A stretch of DNA of 64,000 bases from an uncultured Pelagibacteraceae bacterium. GTDB taxonomy: Bacteria; Pseudomonadota; Alphaproteobacteria; Pelagibacterales; Pelagibacteraceae. The DNA is taken from assembly GCA_902635865.1 (NCBI GenBank), contig CACPPD010000001.1, positions 124,001 to 188,000 on the forward strand, given 5' to 3'. The notes beneath the pieces were generated by a model, which had not been told where the DNA came from, did no database searches, and worked only from the letters and a program-made list of their open reading frames with translations. A program made the position numbers and the translations under genes. How positions within the stretch are numbered: position 1 is the stretch's first letter; the number at the start of each line of letters is the position of its first letter. This document shows, piece by piece, positions 35,068 to 44,902 of the stretch.

Positions 35068-35094
35068 TTGACTTTTTGAACCTCTATTATAGGT
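35068..35094 (+). promoter_or_regulatory. Possible promoter for the ffh leader RNA
   Basis: A consensus-like -35 box TTGACT (35068-35073) is followed by AT-rich DNA with TATTAT (35085-35090) and TATAGG (35089-35094). The spacing is 11 or 15 bases, shorter than ideal, so the exact -10 box is uncertain. It would start transcription just before the GC-rich hairpins. Confidence 0.3.
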
Positions 35095-35096
35095 TG

Positions 35097-35200
35097 TTGC
35101 CGTTTCCGCAAAAACATTAACTTTGCGGTGTCTTTGGAAACAAAGAGATCGACACTAGTCAGCGAGGGTTCGCCCACTAGTGCGTTACTGCTATGCGTAA
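35097..35200 (+). ncRNA. Candidate structured RNA upstream of ffh
   Basis: A visibly GC-richer island in AT-rich DNA that can fold into three hairpins. Hairpin 1: CCGCAAA (35106-35112) with TTTGCGG (35122-35128). Hairpin 2: GTGTC (35128-35132) with GACAC (35151-35155), containing TTTG-GAAA-CAAA with a GNRA tetraloop. Hairpin 3: CACTAGT (35153-35159) with ACTAGTG (35176-35182), capped by GGG-TTCG-CCC. Neighbouring stems share bases, so alternative folds are possible. It is either the 5' leader of ffh or a separate small RNA. I could not match it to SRP RNA, tmRNA, tRNA or a riboswitch class I know. The ends are approximate. Confidence 0.5.
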
Positions 35201-35205
35201 TAATT

Positions 35206-36564
35206 ATGTTTGAAAATTTAACAAATAAATTTGAAGAAATTTTTTCTTCTCTGAAAAAGGCACCTTCGCTTGATGAAGCTCAAGTAGATGAAGGTTTAAG
35301 AGGTATTAGGCAAGCCTTACTTGAAGCAGATGTCTCTTTGGATGTTGCAAAAGATTTTATTGAAAAAGTTAAGCCAAAAGCATTAGGCCAAGAGATAATA
35401 AGGTCTACCTCTCCTGGGGATATGGTTGTTAAAATTGTTTATGATGAGCTTGTAGATTTATTAGGTGCAACGAATAATGAGATAAACTTAAACGCAGTAC
35501 CGCCTGTGCCAATGATGTTAGTTGGGTTACAAGGTTCAGGAAAAACAACAACAACAGCAAAATTAGCAAAATTTTTAGAAAATAATAAAAAGAAAAAAGT
35601 AATGATGGTCAGTCTAGATATTTACAGACCAGCTGCACAAGAACAACTTAGATCTTTAGGAGAACAAAATAATATTTTAACTTTACCTATTATAGAAGGT
35701 CAGCAACCTGCTGATATTTGTAGAAGAGCAATAAGTGCTGCTAATTTAAATGGAGCTGAAATAATTTTATTTGATACTGCTGGTAGAACTCAAATCGATT
35801 TACAAATGATGAGTGAGATTAAGCAAATTGAAGCTGTAATTAATCCAACAGAAACTTTCTTAGTTGCAGACTCTTTAACAGGTCAAGTTGCAGCCTCAGT
35901 GGCAAAAGAATTTAAAAATACAGTTAATTTATCTGGAATTATTTTAACTAGGGCTGACGGTGATGCAAGAGGTGGAGCCGCAGTGAGTATGAAATATGTT
36001 TCAAATGTTCCAATTAAATTTTTAGGTATAGGAGAAAAAATAGATAATCTTGAAGTATTCCATCCAGATAGAATTGCAAACAGAATACTTGGAATGGGAG
36101 ATATCGTATCTCTTGTAGAAAAAGCTGCACAAGATTTAGGTGAAGAGAATATTAAAAAAGCAGAGGAAAATTTAAAAAAAGGTCAATTCTCTATGGAAGA
36201 TTATTTGTCTCAATTAAGACAAATGAAAAAAATGGGTGGTATTGAGGGAATTATGTCTTTTATGCCAGGAGTATCTAAAATTAAATCTCAAATGGACTCT
36301 GCAGGTATTGATGAAAGTATAATATCAAAAAATGAAGCTATTATTCTATCAATGACAAAAAAAGAAAGAGAGAATCCAAAAATAATAGATGGTTCTAGAA
36401 AAAAAAGAATTGCTAATGGCTCTGGCACAGATCCAGCCACTATCAATAAATTGCTTAAGCAGTTTAAAATGATGTCTGAAATGATGAAAAAGATGTCAAA
36501 AGGAAATCTGAAAGGTATGTCAGATAAAGGTATACCGCCAGAGCTATTTAACCAATTAAAATAA
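35206..36564 (+). CDS. ffh: Signal recognition particle protein Ffh
   Basis: The 452-residue SRP54 GTPase that binds 4.5S RNA and signal sequences. The NG domain has P-loop GLQGSGKT (107-114), DTAGRTQID and [10 protein letters not shown]; the methionine-rich M domain forms the C terminus. I start it at ATG 35206 ([11 protein letters not shown]), which matches the family. An in-frame upstream GTG at 35128 would add 26 residues that run through the hairpin region and look random. There is no clear Shine-Dalgarno before 35206, so initiation may depend on the leader. It heads a long co-directional gene run. Confidence 0.95.
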   Translation: MFENLTNKFEEIFSSLKKAPSLDEAQVDEGLRGIRQALLEADVSLDVAKDFIEKVKPKALGQEIIRSTSPGDMVVKIVYDELVDLLGATNNEINLNAVPPVPMMLVGLQGSGKTTTTAKLAKFLENNKKKKVMMVSLDIYRPAAQEQLRSLGEQNNILTLPIIEGQQPADICRRAISAANLNGAEIILFDTAGRTQIDLQMMSEIKQIEAVINPTETFLVADSLTGQVAASVAKEFKNTVNLSGIILTRADGDARGGAAVSMKYVSNVPIKFLGIGEKIDNLEVFHPDRIANRILGMGDIVSLVEKAAQDLGEENIKKAEENLKKGQFSMEDYLSQLRQMKKMGGIEGIMSFMPGVSKIKSQMDSAGIDESIISKNEAIILSMTKKERENPKIIDGSRKKRIANGSGTDPATINKLLKQFKMMSEMMKKMSKGNLKGMSDKGIPPELFNQLK

Positions 36565-36578
36565 AAAAAGGAGAACAA

Positions 36579-37091
36579 ATGTTAAAATTAAGATTATCAA
36601 GAGGTGGAACAAAAAAACGTCCTGTTTACAAGGTTGTTGTTGCCGACAGTCGTTTTGCAAGAGATGGAAGATTTATAGAGAAGGTTGGTTTCTTTAATCC
36701 TTTATTACCAAAAGAGAAAAAAGAAAGAGTGGGCCTAGAAGCTGAGAGAATAAAATATTGGCTTGGTCAAGGCGCTAAACCAACAACTAGAGTAGCAAGA
36801 ATTTTAGGTGAGAACGAATTAATGCCTATGCCTGCTAATGGAAATAATCCAATTAAAGCAGTACCAAAAAAAGAGAGAAATAAAAAAGAAGAGGATAATA
36901 AAGAAGCTCCTAAAGCAGACGCAGCTCCTAAAGCAGACGCAGCTCCTAAGGAAGAAGCTCCAGCAGAAGCAGCTCCAGCAGCAGAAGCTCCTAAGGAAGC
37001 AGCTCCAAAAGCAGAAGCAGCTCCAAAAGCAGAAGCAGCTCCAGCAGCAGAAGCTCCTAAGGAAGAGGCTCCAGCAGAGGAAAAAAAATAA
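36579..37091 (+). CDS. rpsP: 30S ribosomal protein S16 with Ala/Glu/Lys-rich tail
   Basis: Ribosomal protein S16 occupies residues 1 to about 85 ([10 protein letters not shown], then [13 protein letters not shown]). After a basic linker (KKERNKKEE) comes a tail of about 60 residues made almost only of Ala, Pro, Glu and Lys (about 108-170), encoded partly by exact tandem repeats. S16 normally ends near residue 80-90. A Shine-Dalgarno AAGGAGAA lies before the ATG. The usual next gene rimM is missing; trmD follows after 14 bases. Confidence 0.95.
   Translation: MLKLRLSRGGTKKRPVYKVVVADSRFARDGRFIEKVGFFNPLLPKEKKERVGLEAERIKYWLGQGAKPTTRVARILGENELMPMPANGNNPIKAVPKKERNKKEEDNKEAPKADAAPKADAAPKEEAPAEAAPAAEAPKEAAPKAEAAPKAEAAPAAEAPKEEAPAEEKK
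36906..36941 (+). repeat. Tandem 18-bp repeat in rpsP tail
   Basis: The 18-base unit GCTCCTAAAGCAGACGCA occurs twice in direct succession (36906-36923 and 36924-36941) and begins a third, partly diverged copy. It encodes the repeated peptide APKADA in the tail of S16. Confidence 0.9.
36999..37034 (+). repeat. Second tandem 18-bp repeat in rpsP tail
   Basis: The unit GCAGCTCCAAAAGCAGAA occurs twice without change (36999-37016 and 37017-37034), followed by a partial third copy. It encodes AAPKAE repeats. Identity at the nucleotide level suggests recent slippage. Confidence 0.9.
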
Positions 37092-37105
37092 TTTAAAGAT
37101 TATTT

Positions 37106-37792
37106 ATGTGGCAAGCTCAAGTGTTTACACTTTATCCAGAGGTTTTTCCTGGTCCTTTATCTAAAGGACTTTATGGAAAAGCTTTATCAAATAATTTATG
37201 GAAACTTAAAGTTGTAAATATAAGAGATGCAGCTGATGACAAACATAAAACAGTAGATGATACACCTTATGGGGGTGGTTCAGGGATGTTGTTAAAAGCA
37301 GATGTTCTTGCAAAGTCTTTAGATGAAAACAAAAATGAGAGTGAGAGAATTTTATACTTATCGCCAAAAGGAAAAAAATTTGATCAAAATTTAGCAAAAG
37401 AGCTAGCTAGTGAAAAATCTCTGTCTTTAATTTGTGGTCATTTTGAAGGTGTGGACGAAAGAATACTTTCAACAAGAAATATTGAGGAAATTAGTATTGG
37501 AGATTATGTTTTGTCAGGCGGGGAGTCAGCTGCATATGTAGTTATAGATAGTATTTTAAGATTGCTGCCAGGTGTATTAGGAAATGAAAACTCTAAATTA
37601 GATGAAACCTTTGAAAATGGTCTTCTAGAGTATCCTCAGTATACAAAACCTCAAATTTGGGAGGAAAAAGCTGTGCCAGACGTGCTATTATCAGGTGATC
37701 ATAATAAAATTAAACACTGGCGTTTGTCTCAATCTGAGGCTATAACACGCGACCGAAGACCAGATTTATGGGAAAAATATAAGAAGAATTAA
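37106..37792 (+). CDS. trmD: tRNA (guanine-N1)-methyltransferase TrmD
   Basis: A 228-residue SPOUT-class enzyme that methylates G37 of tRNAs reading CNN codons and so prevents frameshifting. Family blocks are complete: [23 protein letters not shown] and the knot segment [13 protein letters not shown]. The N terminus [16 protein letters not shown] is standard. It sits between rpsP and rplS as in most bacteria, though without rimM before it. Confidence 0.96.
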   Translation: MWQAQVFTLYPEVFPGPLSKGLYGKALSNNLWKLKVVNIRDAADDKHKTVDDTPYGGGSGMLLKADVLAKSLDENKNESERILYLSPKGKKFDQNLAKELASEKSLSLICGHFEGVDERILSTRNIEEISIGDYVLSGGESAAYVVIDSILRLLPGVLGNENSKLDETFENGLLEYPQYTKPQIWEEKAVPDVLLSGDHNKIKHWRLSQSEAITRDRRPDLWEKYKKN

Positions 37793-37808
37793 CTTGATAA
37801 ATATTAAC

Positions 37809-38369
37809 ATGAAAACAATTGAAGAAATAAACCAGCATAACGTTAACAAAATTCTTTCAGAGAAAAAAATTCCAGAATTTTATCCTGGAGACGTTGTGAA
37901 AGTTGGTGTGAGAATTACCGAGGGTAAAAAAGAAAGAATTCAATATTTTGAGGGAGTGTGTATTGCTAAAAAAAGCAGAGACTTAAACTCATCTTTTACG
38001 GTTAGAAAGATTTCATTTGGAGAGGGTGTTGAGAGAACTTTTCCTTTATTTGGAACTTTAATTGACTCAATTAAGGTTATTAGATCAGGTAAAGTAAGAA
38101 GAGCAAAACTTTATTATTTAAGAGACAGAACTGGTAAATCAGCAAGGATTGCAGAAAAAATTAGAAAAAAAATTGGTATTGATATTGAGGCAAAACCAGA
38201 GACAGTTACAGAAGAAAATGTAGCTCCTAAAGAAGAAGCTCCTAAAGCAGAAGCAGCACCAGTAGCAGAGGCTCCTACAGCAGAAGCAGCTTCTAAAGAA
38301 GAGGCGTCTCCAGCAGCAGAGGCTCCTAAAGAAGAACAAAAATCAGAAAGTTCTACAGAAAAAAAATAA
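37809..38369 (+). CDS. rplS: 50S ribosomal protein L19 with Ala/Glu-rich tail
   Basis: Ribosomal protein L19 covers residues 1 to about 120, with [17 protein letters not shown] and [16 protein letters not shown] clear. A tail of roughly 60 residues (about 125-186) rich in Ala, Glu, Pro and Lys follows, very like the tail on S16 in the same operon. I chose ATG 37809; an upstream in-frame TTG at 37794 would add five residues. L19 sits at the 30S-50S interface, so an acidic flexible tail there is unusual. Confidence 0.95.
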   Translation: MKTIEEINQHNVNKILSEKKIPEFYPGDVVKVGVRITEGKKERIQYFEGVCIAKKSRDLNSSFTVRKISFGEGVERTFPLFGTLIDSIKVIRSGKVRRAKLYYLRDRTGKSARIAEKIRKKIGIDIEAKPETVTEENVAPKEEAPKAEAAPVAEAPTAEAASKEEASPAAEAPKEEQKSESSTEKK

Positions 38370-38380
38370 TTTTTTTTTCA

Positions 38381-39784
38381 ATGTCTACAACATTATACGA
38401 TAAAATTTGGAACGATCATCTAGTTGACCAACAAGATGATGGCACATCTTTACTTTTTGTAGATAGACATTTAATTCATGAGGTGACAAGCCCCCAAGCT
38501 TTTGAAGGATTAAGAAATTCTAACAGAAAAGTTAGACATCCAAATTTAACTTTAGCAGTCGCAGATCATAATGTTCCAACAACTGACAGATCAAAAGGTA
38601 TCTCAGATGAAGAATCAAAAATTCAAGTAGATACTTTAGAGTCAAATTGTAAAGAATTCGGTGTTAAATTATTTGGTATGGATGATAAGAGGCAAGGTAT
38701 CGTTCATATTATAGGACCTGAACAAGGTTTTACTCAACCAGGTACAGTTATTGTTTGTGGAGATAGTCATACCGCAACGCATGGAGCATTTGGTGCTTTA
38801 GCGTTTGGAATAGGAACTTCAGAAGTTGAACATGTTTTAGCAACCCAAACACTAGTTCAGAAGAAAGCTAAAAATTTTAGAATTAATGTTAACGGTGAAC
38901 TTCCTTTAGGAGTTACTTCTAAAGATGTAATACTTCAAATAATTGGAAAAATAGGTACAGCAGGTGGAACAGGATCAGTTGTGGAATATGCTGGAGATTT
39001 AATAAGATCTTTAAGTGTTGAGCAAAGAATGACTATTTGCAATATGACAATTGAAGGTGGTGCAAGAGCAGGATTAATTGCACCAGATGAAAAAATTTTT
39101 GAATATTTAAAAGGAAAACCAATGTCACCAAAAAGTGAAAACTGGGATAAAGCTTTGAATTATTGGGAAACTTTAAAAACAGACTCTGATGCTAGTTTTG
39201 ATAAAGAAATTAGCCTTAATGCAAATGAAATTTTACCTATGATTACATGGGGTACGTCACCACAAGATGTAATAACAATTGATGGAAAAGTTCCAAATCC
39301 AAATAATGAGACTGATGAAGATAAAAAAAATTCAATTGAAAGAGCTTTAAAGTATATGGGCTTAAAACCTGACATGGCAGCCACAGATATAAAAATAGAT
39401 AAAGTATTTATTGGTAGTTGTACTAATGGCAGAATAGAAGACTTGAGAGAAGCAGCAAAAATCGTAAAAGATAAAAAAGTATCATCGCATGTTAATGCTA
39501 TAGTAGTTCCAGGCTCAGGCTTAGTTAAAGAACAAGCAGAGCAAGAAGGACTAGATAAAATTTTTATTAGCTCAGGGTTTGAATGGAGAGAACCAGGTTG
39601 CTCTATGTGTTTAGCGATGAATGCAGATAAATTAAAACCAGAAGAAAGATGCGCCTCTACATCAAATAGAAATTTTGAGGGAAGACAAGGTAGAGGTGGT
39701 AGAACTCATCTAGTTAGTCCAGGAATGGCTGCAGCAGCTGCAATTTCAGGTAATTTAGATGATGTCAGAAAGTATCAAAATTAA
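38381..39784 (+). CDS. leuC: 3-isopropylmalate dehydratase large subunit
   Basis: A 467-residue aconitase-family protein that with LeuD isomerises 2- to 3-isopropylmalate in leucine synthesis. The [4Fe-4S] cysteines are visible as C347 ([12 protein letters not shown]), C407 and C410 ([10 protein letters not shown]). [12 protein letters not shown] (127-138) is the usual substrate-side block. It starts 11 bases after rplS and abuts leuD with no spacer. Confidence 0.96.
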   Translation: MSTTLYDKIWNDHLVDQQDDGTSLLFVDRHLIHEVTSPQAFEGLRNSNRKVRHPNLTLAVADHNVPTTDRSKGISDEESKIQVDTLESNCKEFGVKLFGMDDKRQGIVHIIGPEQGFTQPGTVIVCGDSHTATHGAFGALAFGIGTSEVEHVLATQTLVQKKAKNFRINVNGELPLGVTSKDVILQIIGKIGTAGGTGSVVEYAGDLIRSLSVEQRMTICNMTIEGGARAGLIAPDEKIFEYLKGKPMSPKSENWDKALNYWETLKTDSDASFDKEISLNANEILPMITWGTSPQDVITIDGKVPNPNNETDEDKKNSIERALKYMGLKPDMAATDIKIDKVFIGSCTNGRIEDLREAAKIVKDKKVSSHVNAIVVPGSGLVKEQAEQEGLDKIFISSGFEWREPGCSMCLAMNADKLKPEERCASTSNRNFEGRQGRGGRTHLVSPGMAAAAAISGNLDDVRKYQN

Positions 39785-40390
39785 ATGCAAAAATTTAATA
39801 AATTAAAAAGTATCCCAGCTTATTTACCAATTGTAAATATTGATACAGATATGATAATTCCAAAGCAGTTTTTAAAAACTATCAAAAGAACTGGTCTAGG
39901 AAAAAATTTATTTTTTGAAATGAGATATGATGATCAAGGCAAAGAAATAAATGATTTTGTGTTAAACAAAGATCCATTTAATCAATCTAAAATTTTAATT
40001 GCTGGAAAAAACTTTGGATGTGGTTCATCAAGAGAACATGCTCCTTGGGCTTTATTAGATTTTGGAATTACTTGTGTGATAAGTTCAAGTTATGCAGATA
40101 TTTTTTTTAGTAATTGTTTTAAAAATGGAATTTTGCCTATAATCCTTGAAGAAGAAAAAATAAAAGAGCTATCTGAATACGCAAATAGACAAGAAGAAAT
40201 TTCTATTGATTTGCAAGAGGAAAAAATAGTTTATGGAAATAATGAGCTAAAATTTGAAGTTGATCCATTTAAGAAAAAATGTTTGTTAGAAGGGCTTGAT
40301 GATATCGCTTTATCATTAAAAAAATCAGAAAAAATAGAAAAGTTTGAAACAAATTTAAAAAACGAAAAGCCTTGGGTATTTAATGATTAA
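39785..40390 (+). CDS. leuD: 3-isopropylmalate dehydratase small subunit
   Basis: The 201-residue swivelling domain partner of LeuC. The diagnostic block [20 protein letters not shown] spans about residues 74-93, and [14 protein letters not shown] is near the N terminus. It starts on the base after the leuC stop and overlaps leuB by eight bases, so LeuCDB production is coupled. Confidence 0.96.
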   Translation: MQKFNKLKSIPAYLPIVNIDTDMIIPKQFLKTIKRTGLGKNLFFEMRYDDQGKEINDFVLNKDPFNQSKILIAGKNFGCGSSREHAPWALLDFGITCVISSSYADIFFSNCFKNGILPIILEEEKIKELSEYANRQEEISIDLQEEKIVYGNNELKFEVDPFKKKCLLEGLDDIALSLKKSEKIEKFETNLKNEKPWVFND

Positions 40391-41489
40391 AGTAAAAAAA
40401 AGAAAAATACTTTTACTTCCTGGTGATGGTATTGGTCCAGAGGTAATAACTGAGGTAAAAAAAATCATTAACTGGTTTAATGATAAAAAATCTTTAGATT
40501 TTGAAATTGATCAGGAGCTAGTTGGCGGTTGTTCTTATGATAAACATGGTACCCCAATCACTGATGAGGTTTTTTATAAAGCACTAGAAAGTGAAGTAAT
40601 TATGCTTGGAGCAGTTGGTGGTCCTACATGGGATAACCTAGAATTTTCCAAAAAACCAGAAAGAGCATTATTAAAACTTAGGAAAGAATTAAAGCTTTTT
40701 GCAAACTTAAGGCCTGCAATTTGTTTTAAACAATTAGTCGATGCTTCAACCCTTAAGCCAGAGGTAGTTTCAGGACTAGATATAATGATAGTAAGAGAGT
40801 TAACAGGTGGAATATATTTTGGTGAACCTAGAGGAATAAAGCCAATTGAAAATGGTGAAAGAAAAGGAATTAATACTCATACATATACAACTAGTGAAAT
40901 TACAAGAGTAGCTAGAGTTGCTTTTGATTTAGCAAGAAAAAGATCAAACAAAGTTACATCATGTGAAAAGTCAAATGTAATGGAAGCCGGACAATTGTGG
41001 AAAGAAGAAGTTAAAGAACTTCATGAAAAAGAATACAAAGATGTAGAGTTAAGCCATATGTTAGCAGATAACTGCGCAATGCAACTTTTAAGAAACCCAA
41101 AGCAATTTGATGTAATTGTAACCGATAATTTATTTGGGGATATGCTGTCTGATCAAGCTTCGATGTTAACTGGATCTTTAGGTCTTTTGCCCTCAGCGTC
41201 TTTGGGTGCAAAAAATAAAGATGGTGAGATGAGAGCAATGTATGAGCCAATACATGGATCGGCTCCTGATATAGCTGGACAAGGTATTGCAAATCCAATA
41301 GCTTCTATTTTAAGTTTTGCTATGGCTTTAAGGTACTCTTTAGATCTTGATAAAGAAGCAGATGTTTTAGAAAAGGCAGTTCAAGATGTTCTAAATGATG
41401 GATTAAGAACAAAAGACATAATGTCAGAAGGCATGAAAGAGACCTCTACTTCAGCAATGGGTGATGCGATAATTTCAAAATTGCAATAA
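40383..41489 (+). CDS. leuB: 3-isopropylmalate dehydrogenase
   Basis: A 368-residue beta-decarboxylating dehydrogenase for the third step of leucine synthesis. The N terminus [11 protein letters not shown], the substrate loop with LRPA and the NAD block [14 protein letters not shown] are all clear. It completes leuCDB; leuA is not in this window. The DMSP demethylation genes follow after only 26 bases with no terminator visible. Confidence 0.96.
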   Translation: MIKVKKRKILLLPGDGIGPEVITEVKKIINWFNDKKSLDFEIDQELVGGCSYDKHGTPITDEVFYKALESEVIMLGAVGGPTWDNLEFSKKPERALLKLRKELKLFANLRPAICFKQLVDASTLKPEVVSGLDIMIVRELTGGIYFGEPRGIKPIENGERKGINTHTYTTSEITRVARVAFDLARKRSNKVTSCEKSNVMEAGQLWKEEVKELHEKEYKDVELSHMLADNCAMQLLRNPKQFDVIVTDNLFGDMLSDQASMLTGSLGLLPSASLGAKNKDGEMRAMYEPIHGSAPDIAGQGIANPIASILSFAMALRYSLDLDKEADVLEKAVQDVLNDGLRTKDIMSEGMKETSTSAMGDAIISKLQ

Positions 41490-41515
41490 AACTAGAATTA
41501 TTTTAAGGTTTAAAT

Positions 41516-43279
41516 ATGCCAAGTTATACAGCTCCAGTAAAAGACATGATGTTTCTCTTTGAAAAATTAAGAGACAATAAAAATTATAATGAACTTGAAA
41601 AATATAATGAAGTTAGTTCAGATCTAGTGAAAGATATTTTAGAGGAGGCAGCCAAGATAAATCAAAATTTAATTTTACCTCTTGCAAAATCAGGAGATGA
41701 AAATCCAGCAGTTTTAGAAAATGGTGTTGTCAGAACACCACCAGGCTACAAAGAAGCGTATCAAAAGTATATTGAGGATGGTTGGACTTCATTGTCTTGT
41801 GATCCAAAATATGGAGGTCAAGGAATGCCAAAAACAGTAAGTGCATTTTTTGATGAAATGCTATCTTCAGCAAGCTTATCATTTAAATTATATAGTGAAC
41901 TAAGTATTGGTGCTTATAATTGTATCAATCATCATGCTTCTGATGAAATTAAAAATAAATATTTACCAAAGATTGTAGAAGGTAAGTGGAGTGGTACAAT
42001 GTGTTTAACAGAACCAGTCTGTGGTACCGACCTTGGCTTGTTAAAAACTAAAGCAATTAAACAATCAGATAATACTTATAAAATCAGTGGTCAAAAAATA
42101 TTCATAACTTCAGGAGACCATGATTTAACTGAAAATATTATTCACTTAGTTTTGGCAAGATCACCAGACTCTCCATCTGGTACTAAGGGAATTAGTTTAT
42201 TTTTAGTTCCAAAATATATTGTGAACCAGGATGGTAGTATTGGTCCAAGAAATGGAATTTCAACTGGATCGATTGAGAGTAAGATGGGTATTAAAGGTTC
42301 AGCAACTTGTGTTTTAAATTTTGATGATGCAACTGGTTACATGATTGGTAACAAAGATAAAGGTCTTAGTGCAATGTTCACAATGATGAATTTAGAGCGA
42401 ATAGTTGTAGGCATTCAAGGTTTAGGTATATCTGAAATTGCTTATCAAAATTCACTTTCTTACGCAAAAGAAAGAAAGCAAGGAAAAACAAATAATTCAA
42501 AATCTAATAATGGTGCAGATTTTATAATTGATCATGCAGACATTAGAAGAACTTTACTTAATATGAAATCAATAATTGAGGGTGAAAGAGCATTATGTTT
42601 TTGGCTTTCTCAACAAACAGAAGTAAGTCTTTATCATCCAGATGAAAAAATTAAACAAGCTGCTTTAGATTACGTTTCATTAATGACGCCTGTGGTTAAA
42701 TCACTTTTTACAGATTTAGCTATGGAAATTACTAGCGATGCAATGCAGATACATGGAGGATACGGATATACTAAAGACCAAGGTATTGAGCAATTATATC
42801 GAGATAATCGTATTACTCCAATTTATGAAGGAACAAATTCCGTACAGGCTGCAGATTTAGTATTTAGAAAATTATCTAACAAAAAAGGCGATGTTATAAA
42901 AAAGTTTTTAGAAATGATTAAATCTGAATGTGAGAGCAAAAATGAAAAAGTAAAAACATTTTCTAAAGAATTAAACCATTATTTAGATATTTTATCCAAA
43001 TTCACAGATTGGATAAATGATAAAAATAAAATTGAAAAGGATGATGTTAGTGCTGCAGCAAATGATTATTTAAAAAGCTTAGGTTATGTTTCAATTGCTT
43101 ATGCTTGGATTAAAATATTAGAGGTTAGTTTTAATGATTTTGATACGAACAAAGAATTTTATAGTGATAAAATAAATACAGCTAAATTTTATTTTGATAA
43201 GGTATTACCTCGGGCTGAGTATCATTACAAATCAGCAATCTCAGGTAGCTCAAATATAATGAATTTTAAATTTAATTAA
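41516..43279 (+). CDS. dmdC: 3-methylmercaptopropionyl-CoA dehydrogenase (DmdC)
   Basis: A 587-residue acyl-CoA dehydrogenase of the long type with an extra C-terminal helical domain. MCLTEPVCGTDLG and QIHGGYGYTKDQGIEQLYRD are the usual flavin and substrate blocks. The length and the neighbours (dmdB and dmdA) identify it as DmdC, which oxidises methylmercaptopropionyl-CoA to methylthioacryloyl-CoA in the DMSP demethylation pathway. It overlaps dmdB by one base. Confidence 0.9.
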   Translation: MPSYTAPVKDMMFLFEKLRDNKNYNELEKYNEVSSDLVKDILEEAAKINQNLILPLAKSGDENPAVLENGVVRTPPGYKEAYQKYIEDGWTSLSCDPKYGGQGMPKTVSAFFDEMLSSASLSFKLYSELSIGAYNCINHHASDEIKNKYLPKIVEGKWSGTMCLTEPVCGTDLGLLKTKAIKQSDNTYKISGQKIFITSGDHDLTENIIHLVLARSPDSPSGTKGISLFLVPKYIVNQDGSIGPRNGISTGSIESKMGIKGSATCVLNFDDATGYMIGNKDKGLSAMFTMMNLERIVVGIQGLGISEIAYQNSLSYAKERKQGKTNNSKSNNGADFIIDHADIRRTLLNMKSIIEGERALCFWLSQQTEVSLYHPDEKIKQAALDYVSLMTPVVKSLFTDLAMEITSDAMQIHGGYGYTKDQGIEQLYRDNRITPIYEGTNSVQAADLVFRKLSNKKGDVIKKFLEMIKSECESKNEKVKTFSKELNHYLDILSKFTDWINDKNKIEKDDVSAAANDYLKSLGYVSIAYAWIKILEVSFNDFDTNKEFYSDKINTAKFYFDKVLPRAEYHYKSAISGSSNIMNFKFN

Positions 43280-44895
43280 TGAGTTATTACGATACAAATT
43301 TAGATAAAAATAAAGCAAATCACGTCCCACTCACTCCTTTAACTTTTTTAAAAAGAGCAAAAGAAATCTACCCAAATTATGAGGCTATAATATATGAAGA
43401 AAGAAATTATACCTGGGCTGAAGTTTATAAAAGAGTTGTAAAATTTGCTAGCGCGTTGACAAAAATAGGCATTAAAAAAGGTGACACAGTTTCATTCTTA
43501 GCTTTCAATACACCAGAGATTTTTGAAGCACACTACTCAGTACCTATGACTGGTGCAGTTCTTAATACTATAAATATAAGATTAGATGCCAAAACAATTT
43601 CCTATATTTTAGATCATAGCGAAGCAAAAGTCGTAGTTGTGGATAGACAACTTCATGGAGAAGTAAAAAAAGCATTAAAAAATCTTAATAAAAAAATAAC
43701 TATTATTGACATAAATGATAAATATGCTGACCAATCAAAATTGGAAAAAATTGGTGATTTAGAATATGAAAGTTTTTTAAATACAGGTGATGAAAATTAC
43801 CAATGGCAAATGCCCGAAGATGAGTGGCAAGCTATATCACTAAGTTATACATCAGGTACTACAGGAAATCCCAAAGGTGTTGTCTATCATCATAGGGGAG
43901 CATATTTAATGTCTACAGGAAGTTCAGTTGCTTGGAATATGCCAAATAGATTAAATTTTTTAACAGTTGTTCCAATGTTCCATTGCAATGGCTGGTGTTA
44001 TCCATGGACTGTGCCGATGCTAAACGGAAGAACAATATGTTTAAGAAATATAGATATTAAAAAAATTTTTGAACTTATTGATAAATATGAAATCACTCAT
44101 TTTGGTGGTGCTCCAATAGTATTGAATATGATTACTGGAGCCCCAGAAAGTGATAAGAAAAAATTAAAACAAAAAGTTTATGTTTTAACTGCTGGTGCTC
44201 CTCCACCAAGTATAATTTTTAAAAAAATGAGAGCTCTCGGATTTGAAGTAATGCATGTATATGGTTTAACAGAAACTTATGGGCATGTAACTCAGTGTGC
44301 CTGGAATGATGAGTGGAATAATTTTGATGAAGAAAAACAAAACGAGATTAAAGCAAGACAAGGTGTAAAGTATCCTAATACGGAAGGTGTCGTTGTTTTA
44401 GACCCTGAGACAATGAAAGAAGTTCCTAGAGACGGAAAGACAATCGGTGAAATCATGATTAGAGGAAATGTCGTAATGAAGGGATATTTCAAAGATAAAG
44501 AGGCTACTGAAAAAGCCATGAAAGATGGTTGGTTTCACAGTGGTGATTTAGCTGTAATGCATTCTGATGGCTATATTAAAATACAAGATAGATCAAAAGA
44601 TATAATTATTTCTGGAGGAGAAAATATTTCTTCAATTGAAATTGAAAATACTTTATCCAAACACCCATCCGTTTCGATTGCTGCGGTTGTTGCAAAACCA
44701 GACGAAAAATGGGGTGAAGTGCCATGTGCATTTATTGAAGCAGTTAAAGACAAACCAGTTAGTGAAAAAGAACTAATTGATTTTTGTAAAGAAACTTTAG
44801 CAGGCTTTAAAGTTCCAAAAAAGGTTGTTTTTTGTGAGTTACCAAAAACCTCAACAGGTAAAATACAAAAATTTGAACTGAGAAAACAAGTTTAG
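43279..44895 (+). CDS. dmdB: 3-methylmercaptopropionate-CoA ligase (DmdB)
   Basis: A 538-residue AMP-forming acyl-CoA ligase. The P-loop motif SYTSGTTGNPKGVVYHH, the adenylate motif YGLTETYG and the C-terminal catalytic lysine in PKTSTGKIQKFEL are intact. In this operon it fits DmdB, which activates methylmercaptopropionate made by DmdA. Related medium-chain ligases have a similar sequence, so context decides the call. Confidence 0.9.
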   Translation: MSYYDTNLDKNKANHVPLTPLTFLKRAKEIYPNYEAIIYEERNYTWAEVYKRVVKFASALTKIGIKKGDTVSFLAFNTPEIFEAHYSVPMTGAVLNTINIRLDAKTISYILDHSEAKVVVVDRQLHGEVKKALKNLNKKITIIDINDKYADQSKLEKIGDLEYESFLNTGDENYQWQMPEDEWQAISLSYTSGTTGNPKGVVYHHRGAYLMSTGSSVAWNMPNRLNFLTVVPMFHCNGWCYPWTVPMLNGRTICLRNIDIKKIFELIDKYEITHFGGAPIVLNMITGAPESDKKKLKQKVYVLTAGAPPPSIIFKKMRALGFEVMHVYGLTETYGHVTQCAWNDEWNNFDEEKQNEIKARQGVKYPNTEGVVVLDPETMKEVPRDGKTIGEIMIRGNVVMKGYFKDKEATEKAMKDGWFHSGDLAVMHSDGYIKIQDRSKDIIISGGENISSIEIENTLSKHPSVSIAAVVAKPDEKWGEVPCAFIEAVKDKPVSEKELIDFCKETLAGFKVPKKVVFCELPKTSTGKIQKFELRKQV

Positions 44896-44902
44896 GTAAC
44901 TT

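Noticed and set aside
35097..35200. SRP 4.5S RNA, tmRNA half or tRNA at the ffh upstream hairpins
   Set aside because: The SRP core with GGAA tetraloop and its flanking symmetrical loop is not present on either strand. No tag peptide or CCA-type acceptor end is seen. GGGTTCGCCC resembles a T-arm, but no other tRNA arms fit around it.
35128..35205. In-frame N-terminal extension of ffh starting at GTG 35128
   Set aside because: The added residues do not resemble any Ffh N terminus, and the DNA there is taken up by strong hairpins. ATG 35206 gives the family start [11 protein letters not shown].
36838..37164. Lys/Gln-rich 108-codon frame
   Set aside because: It is the alternative frame of the repetitive rpsP tail, and its composition is a by-product of that repeat.
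38139..38339. Cys/Phe-rich open frame opposite the rplS tail
   Set aside because: It is an antisense translation of the Ala/Glu repeat region and has no gene-like features.
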